From Chrysoperla carnea (taxonomy: Eukaryota; Arthropoda; Insecta; Neuroptera; Chrysopidae), in the NCBI RefSeq assembly GCF_905475395.1, contig NC_058339.1, positions 6,642,001 through 6,706,000 on the forward strand: a stretch of 64,000 nt of DNA, given 5' to 3'. The position numbers were made by a program, and so were the translations under genes. Numbering within the stretch: the first letter of the stretch is position 1; each line of letters begins with the position of its first letter. Of the stretch, positions 10,397-23,086 are shown piece by piece. The notes beneath the pieces are model-generated. The model saw only the letters and a list, made by a program, of their open reading frames with translations, had not been told where the DNA came from and did no database searches.

Positions 10397-11856
10397 TGTA
10401 GTAAAATCAAGGAATTTTTTTTGGCCTGGATCTTCCATTACAACTACAAACGTACATAAGTATCGTAGGCGCTCAGGCAATTTTTACTTGACAAAATGAC
10501 AATTATGAGTTGAATATCTTAGATTTGTAACCATTTATACGAGGCAATCTAGGATACGAGCTGGACACACAGAATTACACAATTCTCGTTTTATTCCATT
10601 TGGCGGCCCTGATTCTTATTGGTGATCTGAATCCGCTCTTTAATTAATCGCATCATAATGGTAGTATTTACATATTTGTACGTGTGTACATTTGTATATG
10701 TACACAACATACTACGACATCTATCGTATAGAAGGGTCGTTGGGTACCTACATAGTACCCTAGTACCTACTACCTAGTACCTACCAACTATGAATGGATT
10801 ATTCAATGATAATAATGTACATTCACGTACATTTTCATTAAGTTTGTATATAATTACAATATATATCATTCAACTATTAGTAAATATGAATGTTAGAATT
10901 TATTATAGTTAAATAGTGGATGTAGACATGTAGACGTGTGTGGTTATAGAACTTTACATACATGTATGTATTAATAATCATTATTAATACATGTAGAACA
11001 TATCCTTTTTACTCATACTTTCCATAAATATCTTTGTCTCATACTTATTTTGTAAATAGGAACACGACCAAAGACGTAGCTTAAGAAAATTATTTGTTTA
11101 TAGTATTATTAATTAAATGTGGTAGTTGCTTGATGTCAAATTTGCCATAATACGCATAAAAATGTTAAGCTAGTCTTGAAACAATAACAAAATTTGAAAG
11201 TGAAATTAAAATTTATTAAAAAACGAAGAAGTGATAAGCATTAAAATATTGTTGCTCATATCCTTTTAGCAAAATTAAGTATTTTATATGTATTTCTATG
11301 ACGATATCGGACAATGCCGTCTAGCCTATATCGTCATCTTTGTTTAATTAGGAATTTTAGCGTTCATATTTAGCATACTTCTTAAGATTTTCAAAACCAA
11401 TTTCACTTTTCTGCCCGTGCAGTGAGAACTCTTTTGTTGATCGCTTTTGAAGGTCCTTGTTGGTCGCTTTTGAAGATGTCTCCTAGTTTGTTTCGGCTAC
11501 TTGAGCCTTCAGTCGCACTTGAAGCATAGCTGAGCACAATCTCCATTAAATTACCATCCCAAAAAAAATAATTTAATAATAATCAAATTCGGTTAATTTG
11601 GTTAGAAGCTTCGATGCCACAACCAGACAGACACGCACACAGTAGTCCAACTTATAACACCTCTCATTTTTATACGGATGTTAAAAAGTGAATGAAAAAA
11701 AAGTATTAAGTAGGAAATGATTTTTAGTAATAAAATCCCAACAAAATAAAAGTAGAAATGATTGTAGACCTTAAAACAACGTATACTCGTTTTGGCATTC
11801 TAATCCCAAAATCAATCATCGACCGAAATTGACTAAGCTCCTACCCGAGAGGCTTA
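10397..11856. other. Long unannotated spacer
   Basis: Contains repeated TACCTA words (10743-10785), a palindrome CATGTATTAATAATcATTATTAATACATG-like near 10965-10996, a 10-bp perfect hairpin ATGACGATAT/ATATCGTCAT at about 11299-11337 and a short imperfect tandem TTGGTCGCTTTTGAAG near 11440-11480. No convincing coding sequence. Confidence 0.4.
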
Positions 11857-12345
11857 TTGCACGGTATATACATATAAATCAAATACATGCTTTGTTGTCA
11901 ATTAATGAGTTATTTTTGGCTTTACAATACCACACAACTACAAAAATAGATAACATATTGTGTACAAGTAATGCTTATAAATTTGATAATATAGATATCA
12001 CTCTTCAATCATCAATACTCTATAACTATAGTCGTCTCTCTTCATCAAATGATGGATCTTCGATGAACTCATAATTAAATACAAATTTGGTTTTTATACC
12101 ATCGAAAACCTTATATTTTTATAATATTATTATAAACTACAAGATTGTCTAAATATTTTAGATAGTTTTTTTATCACACTTTCTAGATTATTCGATATAG
12201 AAATATCATTCATCATTTTTTCAGCCAATAATAAAAAAGCCCGATTTTCTAGGAATTTTTGTAAACTTTGTTAATCAAAAAATGTATTTATAAAGTTTTA
12301 TTGAAATCCCTAGTATTATTCAATCCTTGCATGTCTCCTTAACTT
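11857..12345 (+). repeat. Family C, near full-length copy
   Basis: Starts GCACGGTATATACATATAAA and ends CAATCCTTGCATGTCTCC. Shares ordered blocks with 15854-16337 and with inverted copies at 18308 and 35905: AATTTGATAATATAGATATC, a CATCAAATGATGGATCTTCG palindromic block, CTACAAGAT and GATAGTTTTTTTATCACAC. No coding capacity; probably a non-autonomous transposon. The ORF at 11829 is chance. Confidence 0.85.
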
Positions 12346-12996
12346 TGACTGTAGCTATATTCAATTCACATAATATGACATATTGTATACGACACTGAAC
12401 AACATGTATAATTGATGTTAGTGTAATATTCTGTAACATATAATAATAAGCATGTAAGTGATAATTATATAATGATATACATTATTAAATAAAGTATTTT
12501 GATTAATTATCGTTACGATATAATACTATAAAGTATATATACGTATATACATATATACCTACCTACTATTTATATGGGTATATACGGGAATAAGAGTGAT
12601 TTGTGTAGAATGAACATAAACAATGGGTCTTTTGATATTGAAGTTCTAAAATACACAAACCACAATATGTTTACTGCAAAAGACAATATGTGTGGTAAAT
12701 AATTTGTCAAATAAAAGTTACATTTAGTACGATCAAATTATTTAAAAAATCATGGTAATAAGGAAAAAAGAGTAACGTCGTTGAAATTTATTTATGTGGT
12801 TGAACTTCGTACCGAGAAATCGACTACTCAAGGGATGGGGGGCAAAAATATTCCCTTTTCAAAAATTGCTAATATTTAATTTTATTAATAAAATTAATTA
12901 CTGAAGATGATGTTGTAAGTTTTTTTTTATGATTTATTTATATATAATTTTTATTGAAAGCATTCTTCCTGGTACATAATCTATAAGTATATTTTT
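12346..12996. other. Unassigned AT-rich spacer
   Basis: Contains a TATACGTATATACATATATA tract near 12536-12560. No gene or shared repeat seen. Confidence 0.4.
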
Positions 12997-13600
12997 TATA
13001 CCATGTATATATGAAACATATCAAGGTATATTATATTCAGTCCCTAGTTTGTAATGCTTAAAAATATTGATGCTACCAACAAAATTTTGATGTTCATAAA
13101 ATCAAGTAATTAGGCCTTTTTAGGTTGTGTGTCCGTCTGTCTATTTATCTGTCCGTCTGCCTGTCAATACGATAACTAAAAACGAAAAAAAAAATATCAA
13201 GCTGAAATTTTTAAAGCGTGCTAAGGACATAAAAAGTGAGGTCAAATTCGTAAATGATCAACATAGACCAATTGGGTCTTGGGTCCGTAGGATCCATCTT
13301 GTAAACCGTTAGATATAGAACAAAAGTTTAAGCATCAAAAAATGTTCCTTATAAAACAATAAAAAACTTTCGTTTGAAACATTTTTTCGTAAAGATTACT
13401 GTTTACCCGTGAAAGCGCAAATTAGGCGCAAATTATTTAATATTTATTATATGGGATTATCAGTTATGTTTGTGTGGCTATCTAAAAGTGGCTACCTTTG
13501 TTTACTAACATGACGTAAAAAAAATAACGTGTGGGTAATCAACACTGTCTATACATGGTATTTCAACAATTAATTCAGTCACTTGTTTGATTTCACTTGT
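12997..13600 (-). mobile_element. Family A (Helentron-like non-autonomous element), full length
   Basis: Inverted copy beginning TATACCATGTATATATGAAA and ending TTTCACTTGT. It has a degenerated GTCY tract (GTGTCCGTCTGTCTATTTAT). The ACCGTTAGATATAGAACAAA and TTGGGTCTTGGGTCCGTAGG blocks are intact. More diverged than the 62514 copy, so older. Confidence 0.85.
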
Positions 13601-14319
13601 TTCTAATATCTTTTAATAGGCCAAGAATTAAATTAATAAATATTTACATTATAATTAATGAATATGATTATGATTATTTTGATTTGTATGCTAAAATTAT
13701 TCACAAATTCATACTCAGTAAATTAAAATATATTTAATGCGCGTAATATTAAACGCATATGCAGAACACGTGAGCACATCTCTCATCACGGGACTAAAAA
13801 TTACTGAATTTTAATCATCTTGACACTACTTACTAATTGAAATCGTTTTTATTTTGTAAAAAGATATTATAAATAAACACTAAATAAGTAAAAATAGTGT
13901 ATATTAAAATAATAAAATAAATATACTACAACATATAAATAACATTCCAACCATATGATCTTGAACATGTAAAATATTTTTACATTATTATTGTTGGTCT
14001 TTTATTATTATGTAAAATAAAAAGACATATTAATTTTGTTTTGTTATTTAATTTGTTTGTACCACCACCAAACAATACAATTAAATAATAAATAAATAAA
14101 TAAAACATGAATAAATAAATTTGCATATTATGAAGTAGGTGTAGCTTTTTATTAGTCTTTATACGTTTTAATGGATGCGATGGAGGGGAGGGATGTTTGT
14201 TTGGTCCTGTTTGCTACAATATGATAACAATTATTTATGTACATTTTTATTTATTTTTTACTGAAACAATCAACAATCATTGTTGTGGTATAATATGTTC
14301 TTGGGTGTTTTATTTTTAT
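13601..14319. other. Spacer between two family A copies
   Basis: AT-rich. An (AAAT)n tract lies near 14086-14106. No gene seen. Confidence 0.45.
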
Positions 14320-14860
14320 TATACCATGTATATGAAATATATCAAGGTATACTAAGCTTAGTTCGAAATTTCTAACGCTTAAAAATATTGATACTATGAA
14401 CAAAGTTTTGGTATAGGTGTTCCTAAATTCACCGAATTATTCTTTTTCCGGTTGTCTGCCTGTCTGTCTGTTGCCTGTCTGTCCGTCTGTCATCACGATT
14501 ACTCAAAAACGAAAAGAGATATCAAGCAGAAATTTTTATAGCGTGCTTAGGACGTAAAAGGTGAGGCCGAGTTCGTAAATGAGCAACCATAGGACCCATC
14601 TTGTAAACCGTTAGAGATAGAACAAAAGTTTAACAGAAAAAAATGTTTCTTATAAAAAAATAAACAACTTTTGTTTGAAACATTTTTTCTTAAACATCAC
14701 TGTTTACCCGTGAGAGCGCAAATTGTATAGTATGTATTTATATGGGTATATCAGTTAAATATGTGTGACATGTATGTATGTGTAACGTGATAGAGTTATC
14801 AACACTACCTATACATGATATTTCAGCAATTAACTCAGTCAATTGTTTGTTTTCACTTGT
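14320..14860 (-). mobile_element. Family A, full length
   Basis: Starts TATACCATGTATATGAAATA and ends TTTTCACTTGT. Its GTCY tract reads GTCTGCCTGTCTGTCTGTTG...GTCCGTCTGTC, longer and more mixed (GTCT/GTCC) than in plus-strand copies. Same orientation as its neighbour at 12997. Confidence 0.88.
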
Positions 14861-15853
14861 TTTTTTTTATAAATGATGATCAAAGTGCGTACGTGCAATT
14901 GAAAAGGTGTCGACTAATGCACGATTAATAATTAAAATGTGTTAAATTTATAAATTATTCTTGTTTTTGAAACCACATAACAGCTGTGCATATTTTAAAT
15001 TTTTGTAAATTATTAGGTATATTAAGGTATTGGAACCAATAATGATGGCCCTATCAATTTTTTTTTAAAGTATTCAATGAATAATTCATATATTTTTCGT
15101 GGACATGCGTAAAAACTATCAAGGCAAAAAGGCAGCCCACCTAGACACAAATACGCCACCATTTCAACGTTGGGTTTTACTTTTTAGTAACATAAGAAAG
15201 TGAGATTTGCTGTAAAATAATTTTAAAATGTTTTCTAGACATTTTATTTTTTATCTTTTCAAGCCTCCGTACAAGTTTGAGCAATAGATTCTAATACTGG
15301 AAAGTATAGGTGAAAGATTTTTCGGCAAGATACAACTATTTAAATTTTTGGTAAAATTTTGTGTGTTTTAAAATCTTCTTGAGTATAATAAAATATTTCG
15401 GTTAAAATTAAATTGATACTCGAATGGGTCTAAATTGGGACATCTTATAAAAGATTGAAGCGTTTATATGTCGTTCACATACTTGGTACACATATATAGA
15501 CTTCTACAAGTGGTATTATAGTGGTTCACCACTAATTGCTTTGTCGCATCCCAGACCGTTATCTTAGTTACCCTCCAAGGGGCAACACTTTGTGGCTTTT
15601 ACAATGTTCTATGCATACATACACACACACACACACGTATACAAATAAAGTACGATATGTTGAAGCTAGTCTGTACTATCTATTTAAGAAGATGAGATCG
15701 ACGGCCATTCTTTATACTAGCCTGCAGGTTATCCTTATTACAGGAAGTACAAACAATATACGATGACTAATATGCATCGCTTTATAAAAATATTATTCAT
15801 CGATTTACGGTGTTTGTCTCCCTACAGTATTGTAAAAAAGGTTGGTTTGTATG
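14861..15853. other. Unassigned spacer with an (AC)n microsatellite
   Basis: (AC)n occupies about 15614-15636. The 76-codon ORF across it has no domain. No repeat partner found for 14900-15500. Confidence 0.4.
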
Positions 15854-16337
15854 CACTGTACATACATATAAACCAAATACATCCTTTGTAGTCAAATAAT
15901 GTGTTCTTTTTGGCTTTATAATACCACGCAAGTACAAATATATATAATATATTGTGTGCAAGTGCTGCTTATAAATTTGATAATATAGATATCTCTCTTC
16001 AATCAGCAAAACTCTAACTATACTCGTCTCTGTTCATCAAATGATGGATCTTCGATGAACTCATAATTAAATTAAAATTTTGTTTTTAAATCATCGACAA
16101 CCTTATATTTTTATAATATTATTATAAACTACAAGATTTTCTAAATATTTTAGATAGTTTTTTATCACACTGTCTAGATTTTTTGACATAGAAATATCCA
16201 ATTGAAAAGGATAACCTATGTGATTTATCATTTTTTAGCCAACTTTGAACGATAAAATAATAATAAAAAGCCCGATGATCTAAGAATTTGTTGTGATTTT
16301 TGGAAACTTTCAATCCTTACATATCTTCTTAAAGTAT
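15854..16337 (+). repeat. Family C, near full-length copy
   Basis: Collinear with the 11857 copy from GTACATACATATAAACCAAA to CAATCCTTACATATCTTC, differing mainly by small indels (for example the longer GCCAACTTTGAACGATAAAA block). Confidence 0.85.
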
Positions 16338-16784
16338 ATTATACTTACATAAAGTATATTTTTATCTTGCTTTTTAATGAATTTGAAAAGTAAATTGGCG
16401 TGCCATAAAAAAATAACGCATTGAGATGTAAGACACTCTGTACTCATGTCGTTTTTTCTTATTCATATCTTACGTCCGTCCAATATGCAATGTCCAAGTA
16501 CACCAAGTCCAATCCAGTTGTGTCTATATACTTACTATTGTATAAAATACATATAACGACTCCACAACTAACCACAAATACAGAACGAAACAAGTCGAGG
16601 TGCTTTGGCCTTTTTAGCCAGACCAATAATTTTATGATGTTTTAAACTATTTCAGTCATTGATAAATTATATTATCATTTATTTTCTACAGTTTTCTTGT
16701 GGTAAACATTCCTATTGTATTATACTAAAAATTTCCAAATTTTGTACAATTTTATTAGCTTCATACGTATGGTAATATGGCAGT
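16338..16784. other. No feature recognised
   Basis: A 74-codon ORF at 16421 has no recognisable domain. Confidence 0.4.
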
Positions 16785-17545
16785 ACTAGCAGATACCCGC
16801 CCGCTTTGCTTGGAAATTTCTGCTATTTAAAACAAAAGCTATCACGTTACAGCTCCCACTTAAAATCCCTTTTGTTCACAATTTTATGGATTTTGATTAT
16901 TAACTTTTTCGAAAATGAAGTTTTGTCCATAATACTCGCTGACATTTGTAACTTTCTATAGGTCCAATCATTAAATAAACCTAATTTTGATACTTTTTCG
17001 ATCAAAATTACCCCATTCACTGAGTTTCATAAAATTCAAAACCAAAAATTCTTCCCGATTTCCTCGATTTTTTTCAAAGGGGGTACCTAAAAAAATATGC
17101 AAAAAATCTAAAAATTTTTTCTACCTCCAATTTCCATAAAACTCAGTATATAAGGTAATTTTGACCCAAAAAGGACAAAAATCGCGTGCATTTGTCGACT
17201 GGTCGAATGGTTTTTGAGATACGGACTAAAATCGATCCAAATATTGCAATATCTCAAAAACTCTACATCCAATCTATGAGTCTCATCAAATTCCAAAACA
17301 AAATTTTTTTTCCGATTTTCCCGATTTTTTTCAAAGGGGCACCCCTTAAAAAAATTGCCAAAAATCGAAAAAATTTTTCTACCTCCAATTTCGATAAAAC
17401 TCAGTATATAAGGCAATTTGGACCCAAAAGTTACAAGAATCGGGTGCATTTATTGACTGGCCGAATAGTTTTTGTGATAAGGACTAAAATCGATCTAAAC
17501 ATTACGATATCTCAGAAACTCTATCCACCATTTTAAATATAAAGA
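16785..17545 (+). mobile_element. SINE-headed element containing a 260-bp internal tandem repeat
   Basis: Head ACTAGCAGATACCCGCCCGC at 16785. The body has two homologous units in which CTACCTCCAATTTC recurs about 260 bases apart (near 17121 and 17381). Each unit carries CGATTTTTTTCAAAGGGG, AAAACTCAGTATATAAGG and GACTAAAATCGATC. The two overlapping ORFs of about 115 residues on opposite strands follow the repeat period and are artefacts. A related fragment lies at 28256-28450. Confidence 0.7.
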
Positions 17546-18307
17546 CTATTTCGTTATAAACTTCACTTCATTTCGTTGGTATTAATTTTTAAACGCTTTT
17601 TTGCGATAAATTGATTTTTTTTTTTGAATATAAATAAATTATTTTGTGATAAATTTGATTATGCCAGTCTAGATCCATGACTTAGATTTTCGAGGTGAAA
17701 ACAATAATTTTTCATTTAGAATGTTAATAATACAGTCTACATATACATGTCCATATAACAATAATAGCCAACTATAGCCAGAGCTAGCCAACCCCATCAT
17801 CCCGCCAACCCCTCGTATGTGTGTTTTTTTCTCTTAAAAATCTTTTTCTATTACAGAACGTATGTATATGTATTTATTTCTAAAAATAGCATATTTTATA
17901 CATATATGAGAATAGAAAAATTACAGTGATAAAAGAGACAATTTATCTTAATAATATGAAGGTCTTATTGTGATAAACACAAGGGAAAATGTATATAAAA
18001 TGTTTAGATAATTTATGGTATAATATTTTATTCCTTCTAATATTATCATTATTATTGTTATTATATTTTTATACATATATAAAGATAATAGAAATTTGTT
18101 TTGCATGTTATTATTTTTTTGTTGCATTTATTTATTTATTTCATCTTGCATCTTTGCAATAGATACCGATTTAAAGTATTCAATTTGAGAAAAAAAATTT
18201 GTTTAGTTTTCGAAATAATTAAAAAATAAAGCATATTTTTATCCCTATTTGATCTTCATATGTTTTATCTCGCGTTGTTGTTAAACAATCAAAAAATAAC
18301 TTAAAAA
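17546..18307. other. Unassigned AT-rich spacer
   Basis: A CTATAGCCAGAGCTAGCCAACC patch near 17770-17800 is the only GC-richer part. No gene. Confidence 0.4.
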
Positions 18308-18785
18308 GATATGCAAGAATTGAATAATACTAAGGATTTCAAAAAAACTTTATAAAAACATTTTTGGATTAACAAAGTTTACAAAAATTCCTAGAAAATC
18401 GGGCTTTTTATTATTGGCTGAAAACATAATGAATCAACTAGGGTATCCTTTTCAATTGGATATTTCTATATCAAAAAATCTAGAGAGTGTGATAAAAGAC
18501 TATCTAAAATATTTAGGCAATCTTGTAGTTTATAATAATACCATACAAATATAAGGTTGTCGATGATATAAAAACAAAATTTTAATTTAATTATGAGTTC
18601 ATCGAAGATTCATCATTTGATGAACAGAGACGACTATAGTTAGAGTATTGATGATTGAAGAGTGATATTTATATTATCAGATTTATAAGCATTACTTATA
18701 CACAATATATTAAATATTTTTGTAGTTGCGTGGTGTTGTAAAGCTAAAAATAACACATTATTTTACTACAAAATTTTTTTTACAA
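18308..18785 (-). repeat. Family C, inverted copy
   Basis: Reverse complement of 11857-12345 with the blocks in mirror order, from GATATGCAAGAATTGAATAA to the TTGCGTGGTGTTGTAAAGC end. It is followed directly by family B and family A fragments. Confidence 0.85.
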
Positions 18786-19060
18786 TATTGCAGGTTTACC
18801 TTAAGCAAAGGTTGCAGAGTTTGATGGGGGACATCATGTTCTAACATCAGGTTGGACCTCGCTCTCCGGGTTGTCAATAATAGTCAATTTAAACATTTTA
18901 AATTAGAAAGTTGATCCTCATTAATAATTACATTTTGTTAATTAAAAACTTTTTGTTCTAAAATCCTTAGCTTTCGGAGAAAAACTTAAAAATTTGTCAT
19001 TATTTACATTAAATCGAAAGAAAATACACTAGCTACAAAAAAATGCTTCAAATGCTACAT
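18786..19060 (+). repeat. Family B fragment
   Basis: Shares GGTTGCAGAGTTTGATG, ATCATGTTCT, the AAGTTGATCC block and CTTTCGGA with the copy at 56765-57400. Diverged. Confidence 0.65.
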
Positions 19061-19094
19061 AATAATTCGTATGTGTCCATGACTTTGACCTGAA

Positions 19095-19273
19095 ATTCTC
19101 AGCTTGATATCTCTTTTCGATTTTGAGTTATCGTGTACATGGACGTTCGAACAGACAGAAATGAACCAATTAGGTGATTTTATGAACACCTATACCAAAA
19201 TTTTGTTTGTAGCATCAATATTTTTAAGCGTTACTTAGTATACCTTGATATATATTTCACATATTTATGGTGT
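19095..19273 (+). repeat. Family A right-end fragment
   Basis: From CAGCTTGATATCTCTTTTCG to TATTTATGGTGTA. Contains GAACAGACAGAAATGAACCA in place of the GTCC tract and the AATTAGGTGATTTTATGAAC block. Confidence 0.8.
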
Positions 19274-20324
19274 AAAACTGAGTACTATTTATTCATTGCA
19301 ATCATGATACAAAAAAACATTCACGAAAACTATGAAATTTTTAAATGTGTGCTATGTTAAAAACAAAGGTGCAGTTTGTCAGGAATCATTAGTATTTTAA
19401 TTGTATATTTATTAAGTTCAGTACATTGGCGAAATAGTAAGAAAATTTCATAGAATTGTTAAAATTTACATGTATTTAACGAACTAACTAGAATGAAGTA
19501 ACAATGTCTGTACAATTTCGTTCAATAATATTGAGCAAGTCTCACCAATAACAGATCAATTTTAAACTTATCTTTATGTACTTACATTATTTATTGCTTC
19601 AAAAATAATTCAAATTGTGAAAAAAAAATCGCTTAAAACAATGACAGAAATTGAGTAGAAGGTATAGCAAAGTAGCAAAACAAAGAAGTTGACATTATAG
19701 TTACTTTGGATTGCAAAATAGTTTTTTCTGATTTGTATTTTAAAAGAAACCTTAAAAATTAATATTCCAGGATAAAGGTGTTGTCACCATAAGTACTAAA
19801 CTGTTTTAATCCGTGTTATTTTTAAGAGTTATATTTTCTCCCATTCATGGTATAATTTTTAATGGAATCACCCATTCAAATTCTATACCAAAATATATCA
19901 CGAGAGACATAAAAGTATATAATTTTGCCCAAATCAGTTTACAAAATTCGCCAAGTGAAATCACTTTTGTTAACCTTAAGGTTTTAGTATCTATTACTGG
20001 AAAGTACCCGCATTTCCTTAATTTCAATTTTCTCTGTATTTAAAAAGTGCAAAAAACAAGAAAATATTTAATCAAAAAAATAAAAACATGAAAATGATTG
20101 TAAAAGAAGCAAAAAAAAAAGACAATAGTTATCCATCACTCAAACATAGGAAACAAATTACTTTTTAATGACACACCCGTTGTAGAAACAAACTAACGGC
20201 AACCGTTTTGAACTAAATATTAGCAAAATGATACAAATCAATTTAAACGATACTGTTAATTTACAAATTACCACAATGAACTTAACTATAATAAATTATG
20301 ATACCAGGAGGAAAATAATTCTTA
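19274..20324. other. Unassigned spacer
   Basis: Overlapping 76- and 60-codon ORFs on both strands at 19813-20043 show no domain and no splice-site support. No repeat partner. Confidence 0.4.
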
Positions 20325-20753
20325 GGTAACCGCAGCTCCCGCGCTACGAAGTATTTGCAATTCTATTTAGATTCGATGAGGCTCCGATGGAATTTGCACG
20401 TCCTACGTTTTTGAAGAGCGCGAGAGTAAGTTATACCTGGCAACTATGGCCACGTAAAACGTATAAATACAGTTCAGTTTTTTCAATTTTTGATGACTAT
20501 ATGCTCATTTTATAATATACTTCGTATGCCGCCACTTACCTTCCTTTTGTTCACAATTTCCTGACCTCAAAACTTATCAGTGTTTCTCTACTATATTATG
20601 CATGTAGTATACATAAAAACCTTCATCTTGAATCTATCTATTAGAAAAACCGCATCAAAACCCGTTGTGTAGTTTTAGAGATCTAAGCATACATCGGGAC
20701 AAATGGAAAGACAGTGGGAAGCGACTTTGTTTTATACTATGTATTGATGATAG
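20325..20753 (+). mobile_element. SINE-like element with AGCGACTTTG-TTTTATACTATGTA tail
   Basis: Head GCAGCTCCCGCGCTACGAA, a TTGTTCACAATTTCCTGACC block, then AACCGCATCAAAACCCGTTG, TAGTTTTAGAGATCTAAGCA and GGGAAGCGACTTTGTTTTAT. The tail set is familiar from insect genomes (memory, unverified). Not protein coding. Confidence 0.65.
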
Positions 20754-21149
20754 TTTCATAAATAATGCATATGACTACTTATTTCCCTAAATATAGAAAC
20801 CTAATTTTGACATCATATTGATTCAGTGTACATTAATGTACATGGGTTAAAGGATACCCGACCACAATGGCCTCTATATTCTGTTTGGTGGTCACAATGT
20901 GACACTGAATTAAATGATATTTTTTGAATTGAATTATACTTATACAATTTTCGTATATACTTACAATACAAAAAGTGTATGTAATTAAACAATATTATAT
21001 GTAAAAACAATGATAATGTTTTCAAAAACTTTGTGTATATTGCTTTAGACATAGTTCAGTCGTGTATGTATACATATACTATGTACAAATACACTAATGG
21101 AAAATGAACAAACATATTATTAATACATATACATACATACATACGTATA
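20754..21149. other. Spacer next to the foldback element
   Basis: (ACAT)n near 21122-21144 leads up to the element boundary. No gene. Confidence 0.45.
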
Positions 21150-21952
21150 TACAGGATGTTTTGTTATTGATAACAGAAAATTATACCAGTAAATTAAGCT
21201 TATCAAGACAAATAGAAAAGCTCTTTACCAAATTTCGATCTGAGGCCTTATTCAGGAAAAAGTAGCTATGGGAAAAATTAAAAGATTTGTGCATTTACAA
21301 ACCATTCCAACTCATTATATTAGTAAGTGTCACTTTAGAATATAGAGAAGACTATCATAAAACAATAATTGATTGAAAATTGATTTAATTGGGTAGCGAA
21401 TACTAAAAAAAATATTTGGTTGTCTTTATTTATTAAGAAAAAAAAAGAAGATATTTATCAAATTATTTCACCAATACAGAGACACCTAGATATGGGAGTT
21501 ATCGAATTATACAAACGGGGAGATTAAACACAACAACTTTGATACAGCTAACTTGATTGTGTTATCGTAAGACATTTTGAGTTATGTATTACACAATTTA
21601 ATCCTACCGTATGTATAATTTGATACTTCCCACATATAAGTGTCTCTGTATTGGTGAAATAATTTGATAAATATCTATTATTTTTTTGTTTTCTTTATAA
21701 ATAAAGACAACAAAATAATTTTTTTGTATTCGATACCCAATTAAATCAATTTACAATCAATTGTTGTTTTATGATAGTCCCGTCTATATTCTAAAGTGAC
21801 ACCTACTAATTTAATGTGTTTGATTGGTATGTGAATGCACAAATCTTTTAATTTTTCCCATAGTCACATTTCCCGAATTAGGCCTCAAATCGAAATTTGA
21901 TAAAGAGCTTTTCCATTTGTCTTGATAAGCTTAAATAACAGAACATCCTGTA
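21150..21952. mobile_element. 803-bp foldback element with inverted arms of about 360 bp
   Basis: Ends TACAGGATGTT / AACATCCTGTA. Long inverted arms (about 21150-21514 and 21613-21952) pair across a spacer of about 100 bases. Matching blocks include AAGCTTATCAAGACAAAT/ATTTGTCTTGATAAGCTT, AATACAGAGACAC/GTGTCTCTGTATT and TTTAGAATATAGA/TCTATATTCTAAA. Arms differ by scattered substitutions and small indels. No ORF. A transcript through it would fold into a very long hairpin. Confidence 0.9.
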
Positions 21953-22520
21953 TACTATACGTACATACTACTATACAATACTGAAGTTAGTATAGTAAAA
22001 CACAATTTAATTGCCAAGAACATAAGCTCAACTTATTGTATTTTAACTACATTATTTTAGAAAATAGAAAATATAAAGTAAATTTGTAGTTTTAGAATAT
22101 AAAATATGTATATATATATATATATATATATACTACAACTACTACCTACCTAGGTATATAACATTTTATAATAATACAGCTATCTAATCTTAAAACAATA
22201 TAAATGGGTTATGCTACAAAAATTAGGAAATAGTTTATTACTGGTATTGTCCACTATTTTCTGCATATTTGTGGATCGTTATTGTTTAACTATTTTATTT
22301 TTAGTTAGCAAATAAAAAAAAGTAATAATAATAAACTTACTACACAAAAACTGGAAAATTTTCATATTTAAAAGTGAAACAAAAGGAACAACATTAATTT
22401 CTTACTCGTTATCCCAATAAATCTTTGGTAAATCTTTTATCCAATTAGTTAAGATTTAGTTAAAATGAAATATAATTATTATAAGAAGATAAATTTTAAA
22501 AACAATTTTGTAATTTTGTT
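21953..22520. other. AT-rich spacer with a (TA)n tract
   Basis: (TA)n at about 22107-22131 followed by CTACAACTACTACCTACCTA. No gene. Confidence 0.45.
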
Positions 22521-22600
22521 TACTGCAAAGGTTGAGTTGGGTTTGGTTCGATTGGGTTCGATTGGGTTCGGTTCGGCTCGATTCGGTTCGGTTGGGTTAG
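22521..22600 (+). repeat. G-rich pentamer array TTGGG/TTCGG/TTCGA
   Basis: About 15 units of a degenerate pentamer-type repeat reading GGTTCGATTGGGTTCGATTG and so on. The TTGGG units resemble a variant insect telomere repeat, but the array is short and degenerate. Confidence 0.75.
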
Positions 22601-23086
22601 TACCTCATATATTGTAATGAACTTTCATAGCAAAATTAACAATCATATTGTCAATATTAAATATTATAAATTTTAAAAATATACAAATTATCTATTTTGA
22701 AATTTTGTTTCTAACAAAAAAAATTCCTACGTTATAATGTATGTTCTTGTCTTTTGTCAGATTTCTAGTCTGAAACGTAATGTGTGAAACCATTTTGATC
22801 GTTCGTTATCCCAGAACCTAATAATCGAAAAAGCGAAAAAATCACAAGGGTACTATCCATTTTATTTAAAATTGTTGTTGATTATCTGACGAGTTTTTCG
22901 GTTACTTGGAAGCTATTTGTGAAAATATTAATTTTATTTTATAAATTTCTGAGGAATCATTTGTACCACCAATCATTGAATACCACCAGTCAGTATAGAC
23001 CTAACACCCATACTAACATCAGCTCATGCGACCCTAAGTGATCCCAATCTTCGGATACATTTAATGTTAAATTCATTTATGTTTAA
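22601..23086. other. Unassigned spacer
   Basis: No ORF or repeat matched. Confidence 0.4.

Noticed and set aside
11299..11337. miRNA precursor at the ATGACGATAT/ATATCGTCAT hairpin
   Set aside because: Stem is only about 10-12 bp, too short for a pre-miRNA.
17108..17536. Opposed ORFs of about 115 codons with apparent internal repeats
   Set aside because: The internal similarity is the 260-bp DNA tandem repeat; no protein family fits.
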